NCBI GenBank assembly: GCA_035605975.1
Contig: DATNGG010000040.1
Location: 25,722 to 89,721 of the forward strand
Direction of reading: 5' to 3'
Source: CAIKMD01 sp035605975
GTDB taxonomy: Bacteria; Pseudomonadota; Alphaproteobacteria; ATCC43930; CGMCC-115725
Length of the DNA stretch: 64,000 bases
Made by a program: the position numbers and the translations under genes. Positions 34,464 through 42,168 of the stretch are shown here, one piece after another. The notes beneath the pieces are model-generated. The model saw only the letters and a program-made list of their open reading frames with translations, did no database searches and had not been told where the DNA came from. Numbering within the stretch: position 1 is the first letter of the stretch; every line of letters begins with the position of its first letter.

Positions 34464-35480
34464 ATGTTTCTCATGAACCAGTGGTATGCGGCGGCGCTCG
34501 GCAAGGAGCTCGGGCCGCGCCCGCTCGCCCGCACGATTTGCGACGTTCCGGTCGTCATGTTCCGCACCGAAACCGGCAAGGCCGCCGCCTTGGACGATCG
34601 CTGCCCGCATCGCTACGCGCCGCTCTCGGCCGGAGAATGCCGCGGCGAGATCATTGCCTGCGCCTATCACGGCATCGAGTTCGGCGCCGACGGCGCGTGC
34701 ACCCTGATCCCGCATCAGCCGAACATTCCGCCGAAGATGCGCGTGCGTTCCTATCCTTTCGTAGAGCGCTGGGGCTGGGCGTGGATCTGGCTCGGCGATC
34801 CGCTGCGCGCCGATCCGTCGACCATTCCCGATTACGCCTGGTTCGGCGCGGCGGGCTGGCACAGTTTCCAGCGGCATTATTACGTCAAGGCGAATTGGGA
34901 GATCTGCGCCGACAATCTCCTCGATCTGAGCCATACGCCCTTCATCCACAAGAAGACCGTCGGCGTGCCGGAAATGGCGACGATCCCGGTCGAGACCACG
35001 GTCGAGGGCGACCGCGTGTTTCAGCGCCGCGTCATGAGCCAGGTCGTGCCCAGCCCCTTCGTCGCGGAATGGGGCGGATTCAAGGGCCGGATCGATCGGC
35101 GGGCCACCGTTGTCTGGGAGCCGGCCTCCAACATGAACGCGGAGCTGCTCTATGAGGATTCGGCGAACAGCATCATCCTGCGCTTGACCAATCCGGTGAC
35201 GCCCGAGACCGAGCGCACGACCCATGTCTGGTTCGCCTGGTCGCGCAATTTCGGCTCGGCTTCCGACGCGGATCCCATGGCGCTGCGCTTTCAAGAGCAG
35301 AGCTACGCCGTGATGGCCGAGGATGTCAGCTTCATGGAAATCCAGCAGCAGGGTCTCGATCGCGCCGGCGATTTCCAGCCGGTGGCGATCCGCGCCGATG
35401 CGACCCTCATCCAGGCGCGGCGGATCGTCGAGAGGCTGCGCCAGGAAGAGCGCGCGCAGGCACGGCGCCAAAGCGCCTGA
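34464..35480 (+). CDS. Rieske 2Fe-2S oxygenase, vanillate O-demethylase (VanA)-like
   Basis: A 338-residue single-subunit Rieske oxygenase. Rieske ligands C47, H49, C66 and H69 (DRCPHRYAPLS; ACAYHGIEF); mononuclear iron ligands H157 and H162 in NLLDLSHTPFIH. The start FLMNQWYAAALGKELGPRPLAR is typical of the VanA/dicamba O-demethylase group, which removes methyl groups from methoxylated aromatics. AAGGGAG precedes the ATG. The usual VanB-type reductase is not nearby. Substrate inferred only at the group level. Confidence 0.88.
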   Translation: MFLMNQWYAAALGKELGPRPLARTICDVPVVMFRTETGKAAALDDRCPHRYAPLSAGECRGEIIACAYHGIEFGADGACTLIPHQPNIPPKMRVRSYPFVERWGWAWIWLGDPLRADPSTIPDYAWFGAAGWHSFQRHYYVKANWEICADNLLDLSHTPFIHKKTVGVPEMATIPVETTVEGDRVFQRRVMSQVVPSPFVAEWGGFKGRIDRRATVVWEPASNMNAELLYEDSANSIILRLTNPVTPETERTTHVWFAWSRNFGSASDADPMALRFQEQSYAVMAEDVSFMEIQQQGLDRAGDFQPVAIRADATLIQARRIVERLRQEERAQARRQSA

Positions 35481-35562
35481 GGCGCGGCGAGAAACCTCGG
35501 TCTTTCGGCGCACCCGAATGCACCGTATTTGCAAACCGGCGGGCGGAGCCCGCTGCACTGCC

Positions 35563-35664
35563 TTATCCGATATTGACGACGAAATATTCGCCAAGATCGA
35601 CAAAATCCGCAACGAACCTCACGCCTTGTGGTGGGGCCGAGATCGGCATCTCGTGCGCTGCGTC
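35563..35664 (-). pseudogene. remnant of the 3' end of an alpha/beta hydrolase gene
   Basis: About 95 bp here match, at roughly 86% by eye, the last ~32 codons of the hydrolase gene at 39112-39900, in the same orientation. Read on the minus strand the remnant gives HEMPISAPPQGVRFVADFVD, then LGEYFVVNIG and a TAA stop, against the intact ending HEMPISAAPQWVKLVADFVD, RGEYFVVNMG. Similarity stops abruptly upstream (near 35664) and no start or body of the gene is left. The rest of the 293-bp gap holds no other supported gene. Confidence 0.75.
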
Positions 35665-35773
35665 GCCCAACCCCGGAGCCGGCAAGACGACATTCTTGGC
35701 CCGGCACCGCCGAAATAAACCTTTGAGCTATATCAAAGCTAAACAGCCGTCCGCCGGCTAATTTGCGGCAATC

Positions 35774-37000
35774 ATGACAGGTCCGGCGGATCTTACGTTA
35801 GAGAAGCAAGCGCGCGAGCGCGCGGCGCGCGGACGCTTGCGCCTGTCGCGCCCGCTTCTGTTAGGCCTTGTTGCATTCGCGCTTCTTGTGGGCATTGCCT
35901 TCTGGCTTTCGCGCGGCGAAGCGCCGCGGCGCTACACCACCGCACCGGTCACCCGCGGCAGCATCACGCGCGCCGTCACCGCGACTGGCACGGTCAACCC
36001 GCAGCTGACGATCATCGTCGGCTCCTATGTTTCCGGCGTCATTCAGACGATTTCCTGCGATTACAACACCAAGGTGACGAAAGGTCAGGTATGCGCGACC
36101 ATCGACCCGCGCCCCTTCCAAACCGTCGTCGATCAGAACAGGGCCAATCTCCAAACCGCGCAGGCGCAGCTGCAAAAGGACGAGGCTGGCCTCGCCTATG
36201 CGAAGCTGACATCGGATCGGCTCTCGCGCCTCGTCAAGCTCGACTCCGCCTCGCGCGATGCCGCCGACAACGCCAGGAACGCCTATGACCAGGCCCTGGC
36301 GCAGATCGCGCTCGACAAGGCGACGATCGCGCAGCGCGAGGCGGCGCTGCAGGCGGCGCAAGTCAATCTCGACTACACCAAGATCATTTCGGCGGTCGAC
36401 GGCACGGTGGTGTCGCGCAACGTCACCATCGGCCAGACCGTCGCTGCGAGCTTCCAGACGCCGACGCTTTTCCTCATCGCGACCGATCTCACCAAGATGC
36501 AGGTCGACACGAATGTGAGCGAGAGCGACATCGGCAACATCACTGCAGGCGACAAGGCGATGTTCACCGTCGAAGCTTTTCCGAGCGAGAGGTTCACGGG
36601 CGAAGTCACGCAGGTGCGCCAAGCGCCGCAAACCGTGCAGAACGTCGTCACCTATGACGTCGTGGTCGGCGCCGACAATCCCGATTTGAAGCTCAAGCCC
36701 GGCATGACCGCGACGATGCGCGTCGTAACCGACGAACGCCAGAACGTCCCGCGGGTGCCGGACCAGGCGCTGCGCTTCTCGCCCGCGGGCCTCGGCGGCG
36801 GCCGCTCCAGCGAAGGGTCCCGCGTCTGGGTGTTGCGCGACGGCGAGGCGGTTGCGGTTCCGGTCCAGACCGGTCTCGACGACGATAGCAACACGGAAAT
36901 TACCGCCGGCGCGCTCAAGGAGGGCGACAAGGTCATCACTGGCGAGCAGCGCGATCAGAACGCTGCCGGCTCGCGTCCGCGACTCTTCGGATTCTTCTAG
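35774..37000 (+). CDS. macA: periplasmic adaptor subunit of a MacAB-type exporter (HlyD/MacA family)
   Basis: A 408-residue membrane fusion protein. One N-terminal membrane anchor (LLLGLVAFALLVGIAFWL, about 29-46), a lipoyl half-motif (SYVSGVIQTISCDYNTKVTKGQ), a long alpha-helical hairpin (about 115-205, rich in Gln and Ala), the second lipoyl half (ISAVDGTVVSRNVTIGQTV) and a beta-barrel domain. It would link the MacB permease to an outer membrane channel. It ends 8 bp before macB. No TolC gene is adjacent. The exact exported compound is unknown. Confidence 0.88.
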   Translation: MTGPADLTLEKQARERAARGRLRLSRPLLLGLVAFALLVGIAFWLSRGEAPRRYTTAPVTRGSITRAVTATGTVNPQLTIIVGSYVSGVIQTISCDYNTKVTKGQVCATIDPRPFQTVVDQNRANLQTAQAQLQKDEAGLAYAKLTSDRLSRLVKLDSASRDAADNARNAYDQALAQIALDKATIAQREAALQAAQVNLDYTKIISAVDGTVVSRNVTIGQTVAASFQTPTLFLIATDLTKMQVDTNVSESDIGNITAGDKAMFTVEAFPSERFTGEVTQVRQAPQTVQNVVTYDVVVGADNPDLKLKPGMTATMRVVTDERQNVPRVPDQALRFSPAGLGGGRSSEGSRVWVLRDGEAVAVPVQTGLDDDSNTEITAGALKEGDKVITGEQRDQNAAGSRPRLFGFF

Positions 37001-37008
37001 AGGCCGCC

Positions 37009-39099
37009 TTGCCCGCCTCCGACATCGTCATCGAGCTCAACGACGTGACGCGGCTCTATACGCTCGGCGGCGTGGCCGTGCGCGCGCTCGATGGCGTCAG
37101 CCTCACGATCCGGCGCGGCGAGTTCGTTGCGATCATGGGCTCGTCGGGCTCCGGCAAATCCACGCTCATGAACGTGCTCGGCTGTCTCGACCGCCCGACG
37201 AGCGGACGTTATCTCTTCGAGGGCATCGACGTCGAAAGCCTCGACGAGCCGGCGCTGGCCGCCATTCGCAGCGAGCGCATCGGCTTCGTTTTCCAGAGCT
37301 TCAATCTTCTGGCGCGGACCAGCGCGATCGAGAACATTGCCCTGCCGCTTTTCTATGCGGCTTCCGGCCCGCCCGGGCGCGCCGCGCGGCTGAAGCGCGC
37401 GCGCGAGGTCCTCGCCCTGATCGGCCTCGGCGACCGGGCGCAGAACACCCCAGCACAACTCTCGGGCGGCCAGCAGCAGCGCGTTGCGATCGCCCGCGCG
37501 CTCGTCAATTCGCCGGCGGTGCTGATGGCCGACGAGCCCACGGGCAATCTCGACACCCGCACCTCGCACGAGATCATGGAAACGCTGCGCAGCCTCAACC
37601 GCGAGCGCGGCGTGACGATCGTCATCGTCACGCATGAGGCGGATATCGCGGCTTACGCCGACCGTGTCGTCACCATGCGCGACGGCCGGATCGTCTCCGA
37701 TGCGGAAAATCGCGGGCCGGCCAAGACCGCTCCTGCTTCGCTCGCGCCAACGGCCGCGCATCCGGGCGAAGCCGGCGCCGTGACCGGCATCGGCGGCTTC
37801 GCCCTGATGATCCTCGGCGCGGCCGCGCAGGCGATCGGCCGCAACAAGCTGCGCTCGGCGCTCACCATGCTCGGCGTCTTCATCGGCGTCGCGGCGCTCA
37901 TCGCCATGGTCGCGGTCGGCCAAGGCGCAAACATGGCGGTGCAGAAGCAACTCCAGAGCCTCGGCACCAACATGGTCGTGGTGGTGCCGGGGGCCGTTAC
38001 GGCCGGCGGGGTGCGCGCGGGCTTCGGCAGCGCCTCGACCCTTACCGTCGCCGATGCGCAGGCGATCAAGCGCGAAGACGAAGCGGTCTCGCAGGTCAGC
38101 TACATCATCCGCCAATTGGGTCAGGTGCAATTCGGCAATCGCAACTGGTCGACCAGCATCCAGGGTGTCACCGCGAGCTATCTCGATACCGCCAATTGGC
38201 AGATCGCCGCCGGCCGCGCCCTCACGCAACAGGACGACAGCACCGGTGCGCTGATCTGCATCATCGGTCAGACGGTCTATCGCCAGCTCTTCGGCGAATA
38301 CGAAAACCCGGTCGGCGCGACCATTCAGGTGAAAGGCGTGCCGCTGCGCGTCATCGGCGTCCTCGCCGCCAAGGGCCAGACACCTTTCGGCCAGGACCAG
38401 GACGATCTCCTCATGGTGCCCTTCACCACCGCCGAGCGCCGCGTCTTGGGCGTCGCCGCGCCGACGCAGCAGCAATCGGCGATCTCCGCCGCCTATCCGG
38501 CGCCGCCCAACCCTTACGGGCTGACGCCGCGCCTCACCGGCTACGTCAATCAGATTTTCGTCCAGGCGGCGAGCCCCGAGCTGGTTCAGCCTGCGATACA
38601 ACAGGTGACGCAGACGTTGCTGCGCCGTCATCGCATCCGCACGGGCGACACCAAAGACTTCGATATCCGCAACTTGAGCCAGATCGCCAGCGCCGCCGAA
38701 GGCAGCAGCCGCATCATGGCGCTTCTTCTTGCGACCGTCGCCTCGATCTCGCTCCTCGTCGGCGGCATCGGCATCATGAATATTCTTCTGGTCTCTGTTA
38801 CCGAGCGCACGCGCGAGATCGGGCTGCGCATGGCGATCGGCGCGCGCCGCCTGCAGGTGCTGCTGCAATTCCTCGCCGAAGCCGTGTTCCTCAGCCTCAG
38901 CGGCGGGCTCGCCGGGATCGTGAGCGGCGTCATCGCCTCGCAGCTCATCTCGCGTCTTGCCGGCTGGCCGACGCAGCTTTCCTGGGTGGCGATGCTGGGC
39001 GGCTTCGTCTTTTCCGCCGCGGTCGGGATTTTCTTCGGCTTCTACCCGGCGCGCAAAGCCGCGCATCTCGATCCGATCGAGGCGCTGCGTTACGAATAG
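37009..39099 (+). CDS. macB: MacB-type ABC exporter (ATPase fused to permease)
   Basis: A 696-residue ABC protein with N-terminal ATPase (Walker A GSSGSGKST, signature LSGGQQQR, Walker B VLMADEPTGNLD) and a C-terminal permease of four helices plus a large periplasmic domain (about 290-560). The helix pattern ends NILLVSVTERTREIGLRMAIGAR and FYPARKAAHLDPIEALRYE, both MacB/FtsX hallmarks. It begins at TTG 37009. With the adaptor it forms a tripartite exporter for macrolides, peptides or siderophores. The pair is flanked by two copies of a hydrolase gene end. Confidence 0.92.
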   Translation: MPASDIVIELNDVTRLYTLGGVAVRALDGVSLTIRRGEFVAIMGSSGSGKSTLMNVLGCLDRPTSGRYLFEGIDVESLDEPALAAIRSERIGFVFQSFNLLARTSAIENIALPLFYAASGPPGRAARLKRAREVLALIGLGDRAQNTPAQLSGGQQQRVAIARALVNSPAVLMADEPTGNLDTRTSHEIMETLRSLNRERGVTIVIVTHEADIAAYADRVVTMRDGRIVSDAENRGPAKTAPASLAPTAAHPGEAGAVTGIGGFALMILGAAAQAIGRNKLRSALTMLGVFIGVAALIAMVAVGQGANMAVQKQLQSLGTNMVVVVPGAVTAGGVRAGFGSASTLTVADAQAIKREDEAVSQVSYIIRQLGQVQFGNRNWSTSIQGVTASYLDTANWQIAAGRALTQQDDSTGALICIIGQTVYRQLFGEYENPVGATIQVKGVPLRVIGVLAAKGQTPFGQDQDDLLMVPFTTAERRVLGVAAPTQQQSAISAAYPAPPNPYGLTPRLTGYVNQIFVQAASPELVQPAIQQVTQTLLRRHRIRTGDTKDFDIRNLSQIASAAEGSSRIMALLLATVASISLLVGGIGIMNILLVSVTERTREIGLRMAIGARRLQVLLQFLAEAVFLSLSGGLAGIVSGVIASQLISRLAGWPTQLSWVAMLGGFVFSAAVGIFFGFYPARKAAHLDPIEALRYE

Positions 39100-39111
39100 C
39101 GCCTCGGCGCG

Positions 39112-39900
39112 TCAGCCCATATTGACGACGAAATACTCGCCGCGATCGACGAAATCCGCGACGAGCTTCACCCATTGTGGTGCGGCCGAGATCGGCATCT
39201 CATGCGCCGCGCCATGGATCAGAATGCGCGTACAATGGGGGATCGCCTCCTGGTAGGGCTCGAGCGCCGCCTCGGGGATCATGTCGTCATGCGTCGCGCA
39301 GATCAGCAAGACCGGCACGGCGATCTCGGAAAGCCGCGCCTTCAGGTCGCCATTGCCCTCGGGCGCGGTGAAACGACCCATGTTTTCCCGCGCGTTGCGC
39401 GCGATGCGCCGGCGCTCCTCTTCGCTGGGCGGCGCCGTCCAGCTGGGGCTGTCGCCATAAAGCCGCTTCTCGATCGCCTCCATCGGCGGCGGCGCGCCGC
39501 CGGGAGGCCCGTGGCGCACCGCGAAAGCGGCGGGCGCCGAGAGCACCAGGTTTTCAACCAGCTCCGGATGGCGGATGGCGAGCCACGCGCCGATCGCGCC
39601 GCCCGCCGATTGCGCGACGAGATGAACCTTGCCCGGAGCGATGTTGGCGATGAATTCGGCCATGCGCTCGACCACGTCGAGCAGCGTCTTGCAATCGCCG
39701 ACCGGCGTATCATCGAAACCGGGCCGCGACGGAATCAGCACACGGTGCCGCTCCGCGAGCATTACAACGAAAGAGGCACCGCGTGGCGGCGCGCCGCCTG
39801 CGCCGTGGAGAAAGACGATAGTCTTGCCCTGCCCCGCCTCGCGATAATGCAGCGGTAATCCGCCAAGTTCGACGATCTTCTCCTCGATGACAACGCTCAC
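39112..39900 (-). CDS. alpha/beta fold hydrolase
   Basis: A 262-residue hydrolase: oxyanion region FLHGAGGAPP, nucleophile S98 in AQSAGG, acid in CATHDDMIP and histidine in HGAAHEMPIS. It resembles carbon-carbon or ester hydrolases of degradation pathways. Its ATG overlaps the LLM gene stop by 4 bp (ATGA), so it is translationally coupled and ends an operon of binding protein, LLM oxygenase and hydrolase. The last ~32 codons are duplicated as a remnant at 35563-35664. Confidence 0.85.
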   Translation of the reverse strand: MSVVIEEKIVELGGLPLHYREAGQGKTIVFLHGAGGAPPRGASFVVMLAERHRVLIPSRPGFDDTPVGDCKTLLDVVERMAEFIANIAPGKVHLVAQSAGGAIGAWLAIRHPELVENLVLSAPAAFAVRHGPPGGAPPPMEAIEKRLYGDSPSWTAPPSEEERRRIARNARENMGRFTAPEGNGDLKARLSEIAVPVLLICATHDDMIPEAALEPYQEAIPHCTRILIHGAAHEMPISAAPQWVKLVADFVDRGEYFVVNMG

Positions 39901-41012
39901 AGCGTCTTTCCCTCGGGCATGACTTCCTTGGCGAAGAGCTGGATCGAGCGAATTTTTTTATCGGGGCTCCCCGCGCGATCGAAAATGAGATTGAGCACGC
40001 CGCAGCCGATCTCGTCATGAAGCCGCTTGATCTGCTTCAGCGCCGCTTTCGGCCCGCCGCAGATAACCGTGCCGCGCTCGACCGCTTCCTCGACCGAGCG
40101 CGGCTCGTCCGCCGCGAGGTTGCGGAAGCGCTCGACGAGCTTGGTATCCCCGCGCCCGAAGAAGCCCGAAGTGGCGACGAGCCGGTTCGCATCGACGAGA
40201 CCGCCGGTGAGGGTGCTCCCCGCGAACATTGGCCGGACCGTCTCGAACGCCTCTTCGTCGGTCTCGCCGACATAGATCGGCAATTGATAGACGATCTGCT
40301 CCACGCTCGGCTGCCAGCCATAGTCGGCGCAGCGCGCGCGGTAATGCTGCGCTGCTTCGGCGGCGAGCGGCCGGTTGGTGAAAGCAAGGCCGAGCCCAAC
40401 CTTCTTTCGCGCGGCGAACTCGCCGGACTCCTTGCTCGAGCCCGAGACATAGATCGGCGGCGTCGGCTGTTGCAGCGGCCGCGGCCAGATCGAAACGTTG
40501 CGGTAATGAAAATGCCGGCCTTCCCAGCCGAAAGGCATGCGGTCGGTCCAGGCGCGCACGATCAAATCCCAGGCCTCTTCGAAGCGCGTGCGCGATTCCG
40601 CCGGGTTGACGTTGTAGACGAGATATTCATAGGGCGCGCCGCGCAGCAGCCCGGCGACGAGCCTCCCGCCGGAGAGATTGTCGATCATCGCGTATTCTTC
40701 GGCGATGCGAACGGGGTTCCCGGTCAAGGGAATGAGCGCGCCGAGAATGGCGATCTTGGCGCGCTTCACCTTCTGGGTCAGCGCGCTCGCCAGAACGGTG
40801 ACATTGGGCGCGAGGTTGAAGGGCGAGTAGTGATGCTCGGCGCAGGCGATCCAATCGAAGCCGAGCTCGTCTTCCATCTCCACTTCATCGAGGCAATTGG
40901 CAACGGCGCGGCGCGCCTGGTCCGGCTCGAAATAGCGATTGGGCACCGGCCAGCGATTGCCCGGCATGCGAATGCGGCCATAAGGCATGCCGTTGAAGAT
41001 CGAGAATTTCAT
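39897..41012 (-). CDS. LLM-class flavin-dependent oxidoreductase (luciferase-like)
   Basis: A 371-residue bacterial-luciferase-like monooxygenase that would use reduced FMN or F420. Family marks include DELGFDWIACAEHHYSPFN, the TM-barrel strand GNPVRIAEEYAMIDNLSGGRL and YVSGSSKESGEFAA. Such enzymes cleave sulfonates, nitriloacetates, heterocycles or long alkyl chains. It sits 25 bp downstream of the SsuA-like binding protein and overlaps the hydrolase by 4 bp. The context suggests oxidation of an imported compound followed by hydrolysis; the substrate is unknown. Confidence 0.88.
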   Translation of the reverse strand: MKFSIFNGMPYGRIRMPGNRWPVPNRYFEPDQARRAVANCLDEVEMEDELGFDWIACAEHHYSPFNLAPNVTVLASALTQKVKRAKIAILGALIPLTGNPVRIAEEYAMIDNLSGGRLVAGLLRGAPYEYLVYNVNPAESRTRFEEAWDLIVRAWTDRMPFGWEGRHFHYRNVSIWPRPLQQPTPPIYVSGSSKESGEFAARKKVGLGLAFTNRPLAAEAAQHYRARCADYGWQPSVEQIVYQLPIYVGETDEEAFETVRPMFAGSTLTGGLVDANRLVATSGFFGRGDTKLVERFRNLAADEPRSVEEAVERGTVICGGPKAALKQIKRLHDEIGCGVLNLIFDRAGSPDKKIRSIQLFAKEVMPEGKTL

Positions 41013-41037
41013 GACGAACTCGCGGGTGGTGATAGCT

Positions 41038-42009
41038 TCAGCGCGGCAGATAGGCCTCGGTCACGAGCTTCTCCGCATCGGGCGCCTTGTCGAGCACGCC
41101 GAGATCGACGAAGGAGCGCGCCATGATGCCAAGCGCCTTTTTCGAGAACCGGCCGTCGCTCGAGAAGGACGGCATCATCACGTCATAGGTGCTCGATGAA
41201 ATATCGGGATCGACATGCTGGATTTGCGCAGCGATCGCGACCGATTGCGCCTTGTTGGCGCGCATGAAGGCGATGGTCTCGTACCAGGCTTTCAAAAATT
41301 TGCGCAGCGTGTCGGGATGATGGTCGATCAGCGCCTTGTTGGCGATGAAGACATAGGCGTGAAAATCTTTGACATAATCGCCGAACTTCAAGAACAGCTT
41401 GCCCTTGCCTTGGCGCTGCAGCTGCAACGCGGTCGAGAGATCGATGGTGAAGCCGTCGACATTGCCGGCAATGAGGCTCGCCAACCCGCCCGTGCCCGAG
41501 GCGACGAGCTCGATCCCTTTCATGCCCCAGCCCTGCTGGCGCGAGATCTCGCTGACGAGCCAACCGGTCAAGGTGCTGACTTGCGAGACGGCGATCCGCT
41601 TGCCTTTGAGATCGGCGACCGTCTTCATCGTCGTGTTGGGCGCGGCGACGATGGTGATCTCCAAAGGCGCATTGCCGATCGCGCCGACACCGAGACCCGG
41701 CAGCCCCTTGGCGATCATCGCGATATCGGAGCCGCCATCGAGCCCGATATCGACCGCGTCGGCGGTCAAGGCCTGCACCAGCATCGGCGCGCCACCGAAG
41801 CTGGTGATCTCGACATCGAGGCCGTATTTCTTGAAGATGCCTTCGCGCACGCCAACATCGAGCGGCACAAAGCCGAAGGCGGTCGGAAACGCCTTGCCGG
41901 CGCGCAAAGTTTCGGCCACGCCTTGACCCGCGATGCCGAGCACGCCTGCCACAACGAGTGCGAGCGAGATGCTCAGCCGTAACCGCCGATAAACCGATAG
42001 AGCCTTCAC
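41038..42009 (-). CDS. ABC-type substrate-binding protein, SsuA/NrtA/TauA-like
   Basis: A 323-residue exported protein: signal peptide (LRLSISLALVVAGVLGIAGQGVA), then LRAGKAFPTAFGFVPLDVGVREGIFKKYG, which fits the NMT1/SsuA group. GTG at 42009 has GGGGAG seven bases upstream; an ATG five codons earlier is the alternative. The very long frame continuing upstream is antisense to the molybdenum hydroxylase gene and is a shadow. It heads the LLM-hydrolase operon. No ATPase or permease follows, unlike the ssu and tau operons. Confidence 0.84.
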   Translation of the reverse strand: MKALSVYRRLRLSISLALVVAGVLGIAGQGVAETLRAGKAFPTAFGFVPLDVGVREGIFKKYGLDVEITSFGGAPMLVQALTADAVDIGLDGGSDIAMIAKGLPGLGVGAIGNAPLEITIVAAPNTTMKTVADLKGKRIAVSQVSTLTGWLVSEISRQQGWGMKGIELVASGTGGLASLIAGNVDGFTIDLSTALQLQRQGKGKLFLKFGDYVKDFHAYVFIANKALIDHHPDTLRKFLKAWYETIAFMRANKAQSVAIAAQIQHVDPDISSSTYDVMMPSFSSDGRFSKKALGIMARSFVDLGVLDKAPDAEKLVTEAYLPR

Positions 42010-42168
42010 GGATCGTCTCCCCATCCACGCACGATTTGCGCCAGAGCCTATCGCGCGCGCCGGGCTCAAGCCAGCCGATTTCGCGCTACCACGCTTGACC
42101 TGAATCAAAGCCGGCGCGCTGAAAGAGGTTAGCCTCGGGTGGTCAATTCGACGGCGCAGGAGCCGCGC

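Noticed and set aside
34305..35612. Long minus-strand extension of the binding-protein frame (to 833 residues)
   Set aside because: Antisense to the VanA-like oxygenase; the true start has a signal peptide and a GGGAGGG site at 34304.
35573..35761. 62-residue plus-strand frame downstream of the VanA-like gene
   Set aside because: It is antisense to the hydrolase remnant; the same shadow peptide pattern (TTKYSPRSTKSAT) appears antisense to the intact hydrolase end at 39119, so it reflects the duplicated DNA and not a gene.
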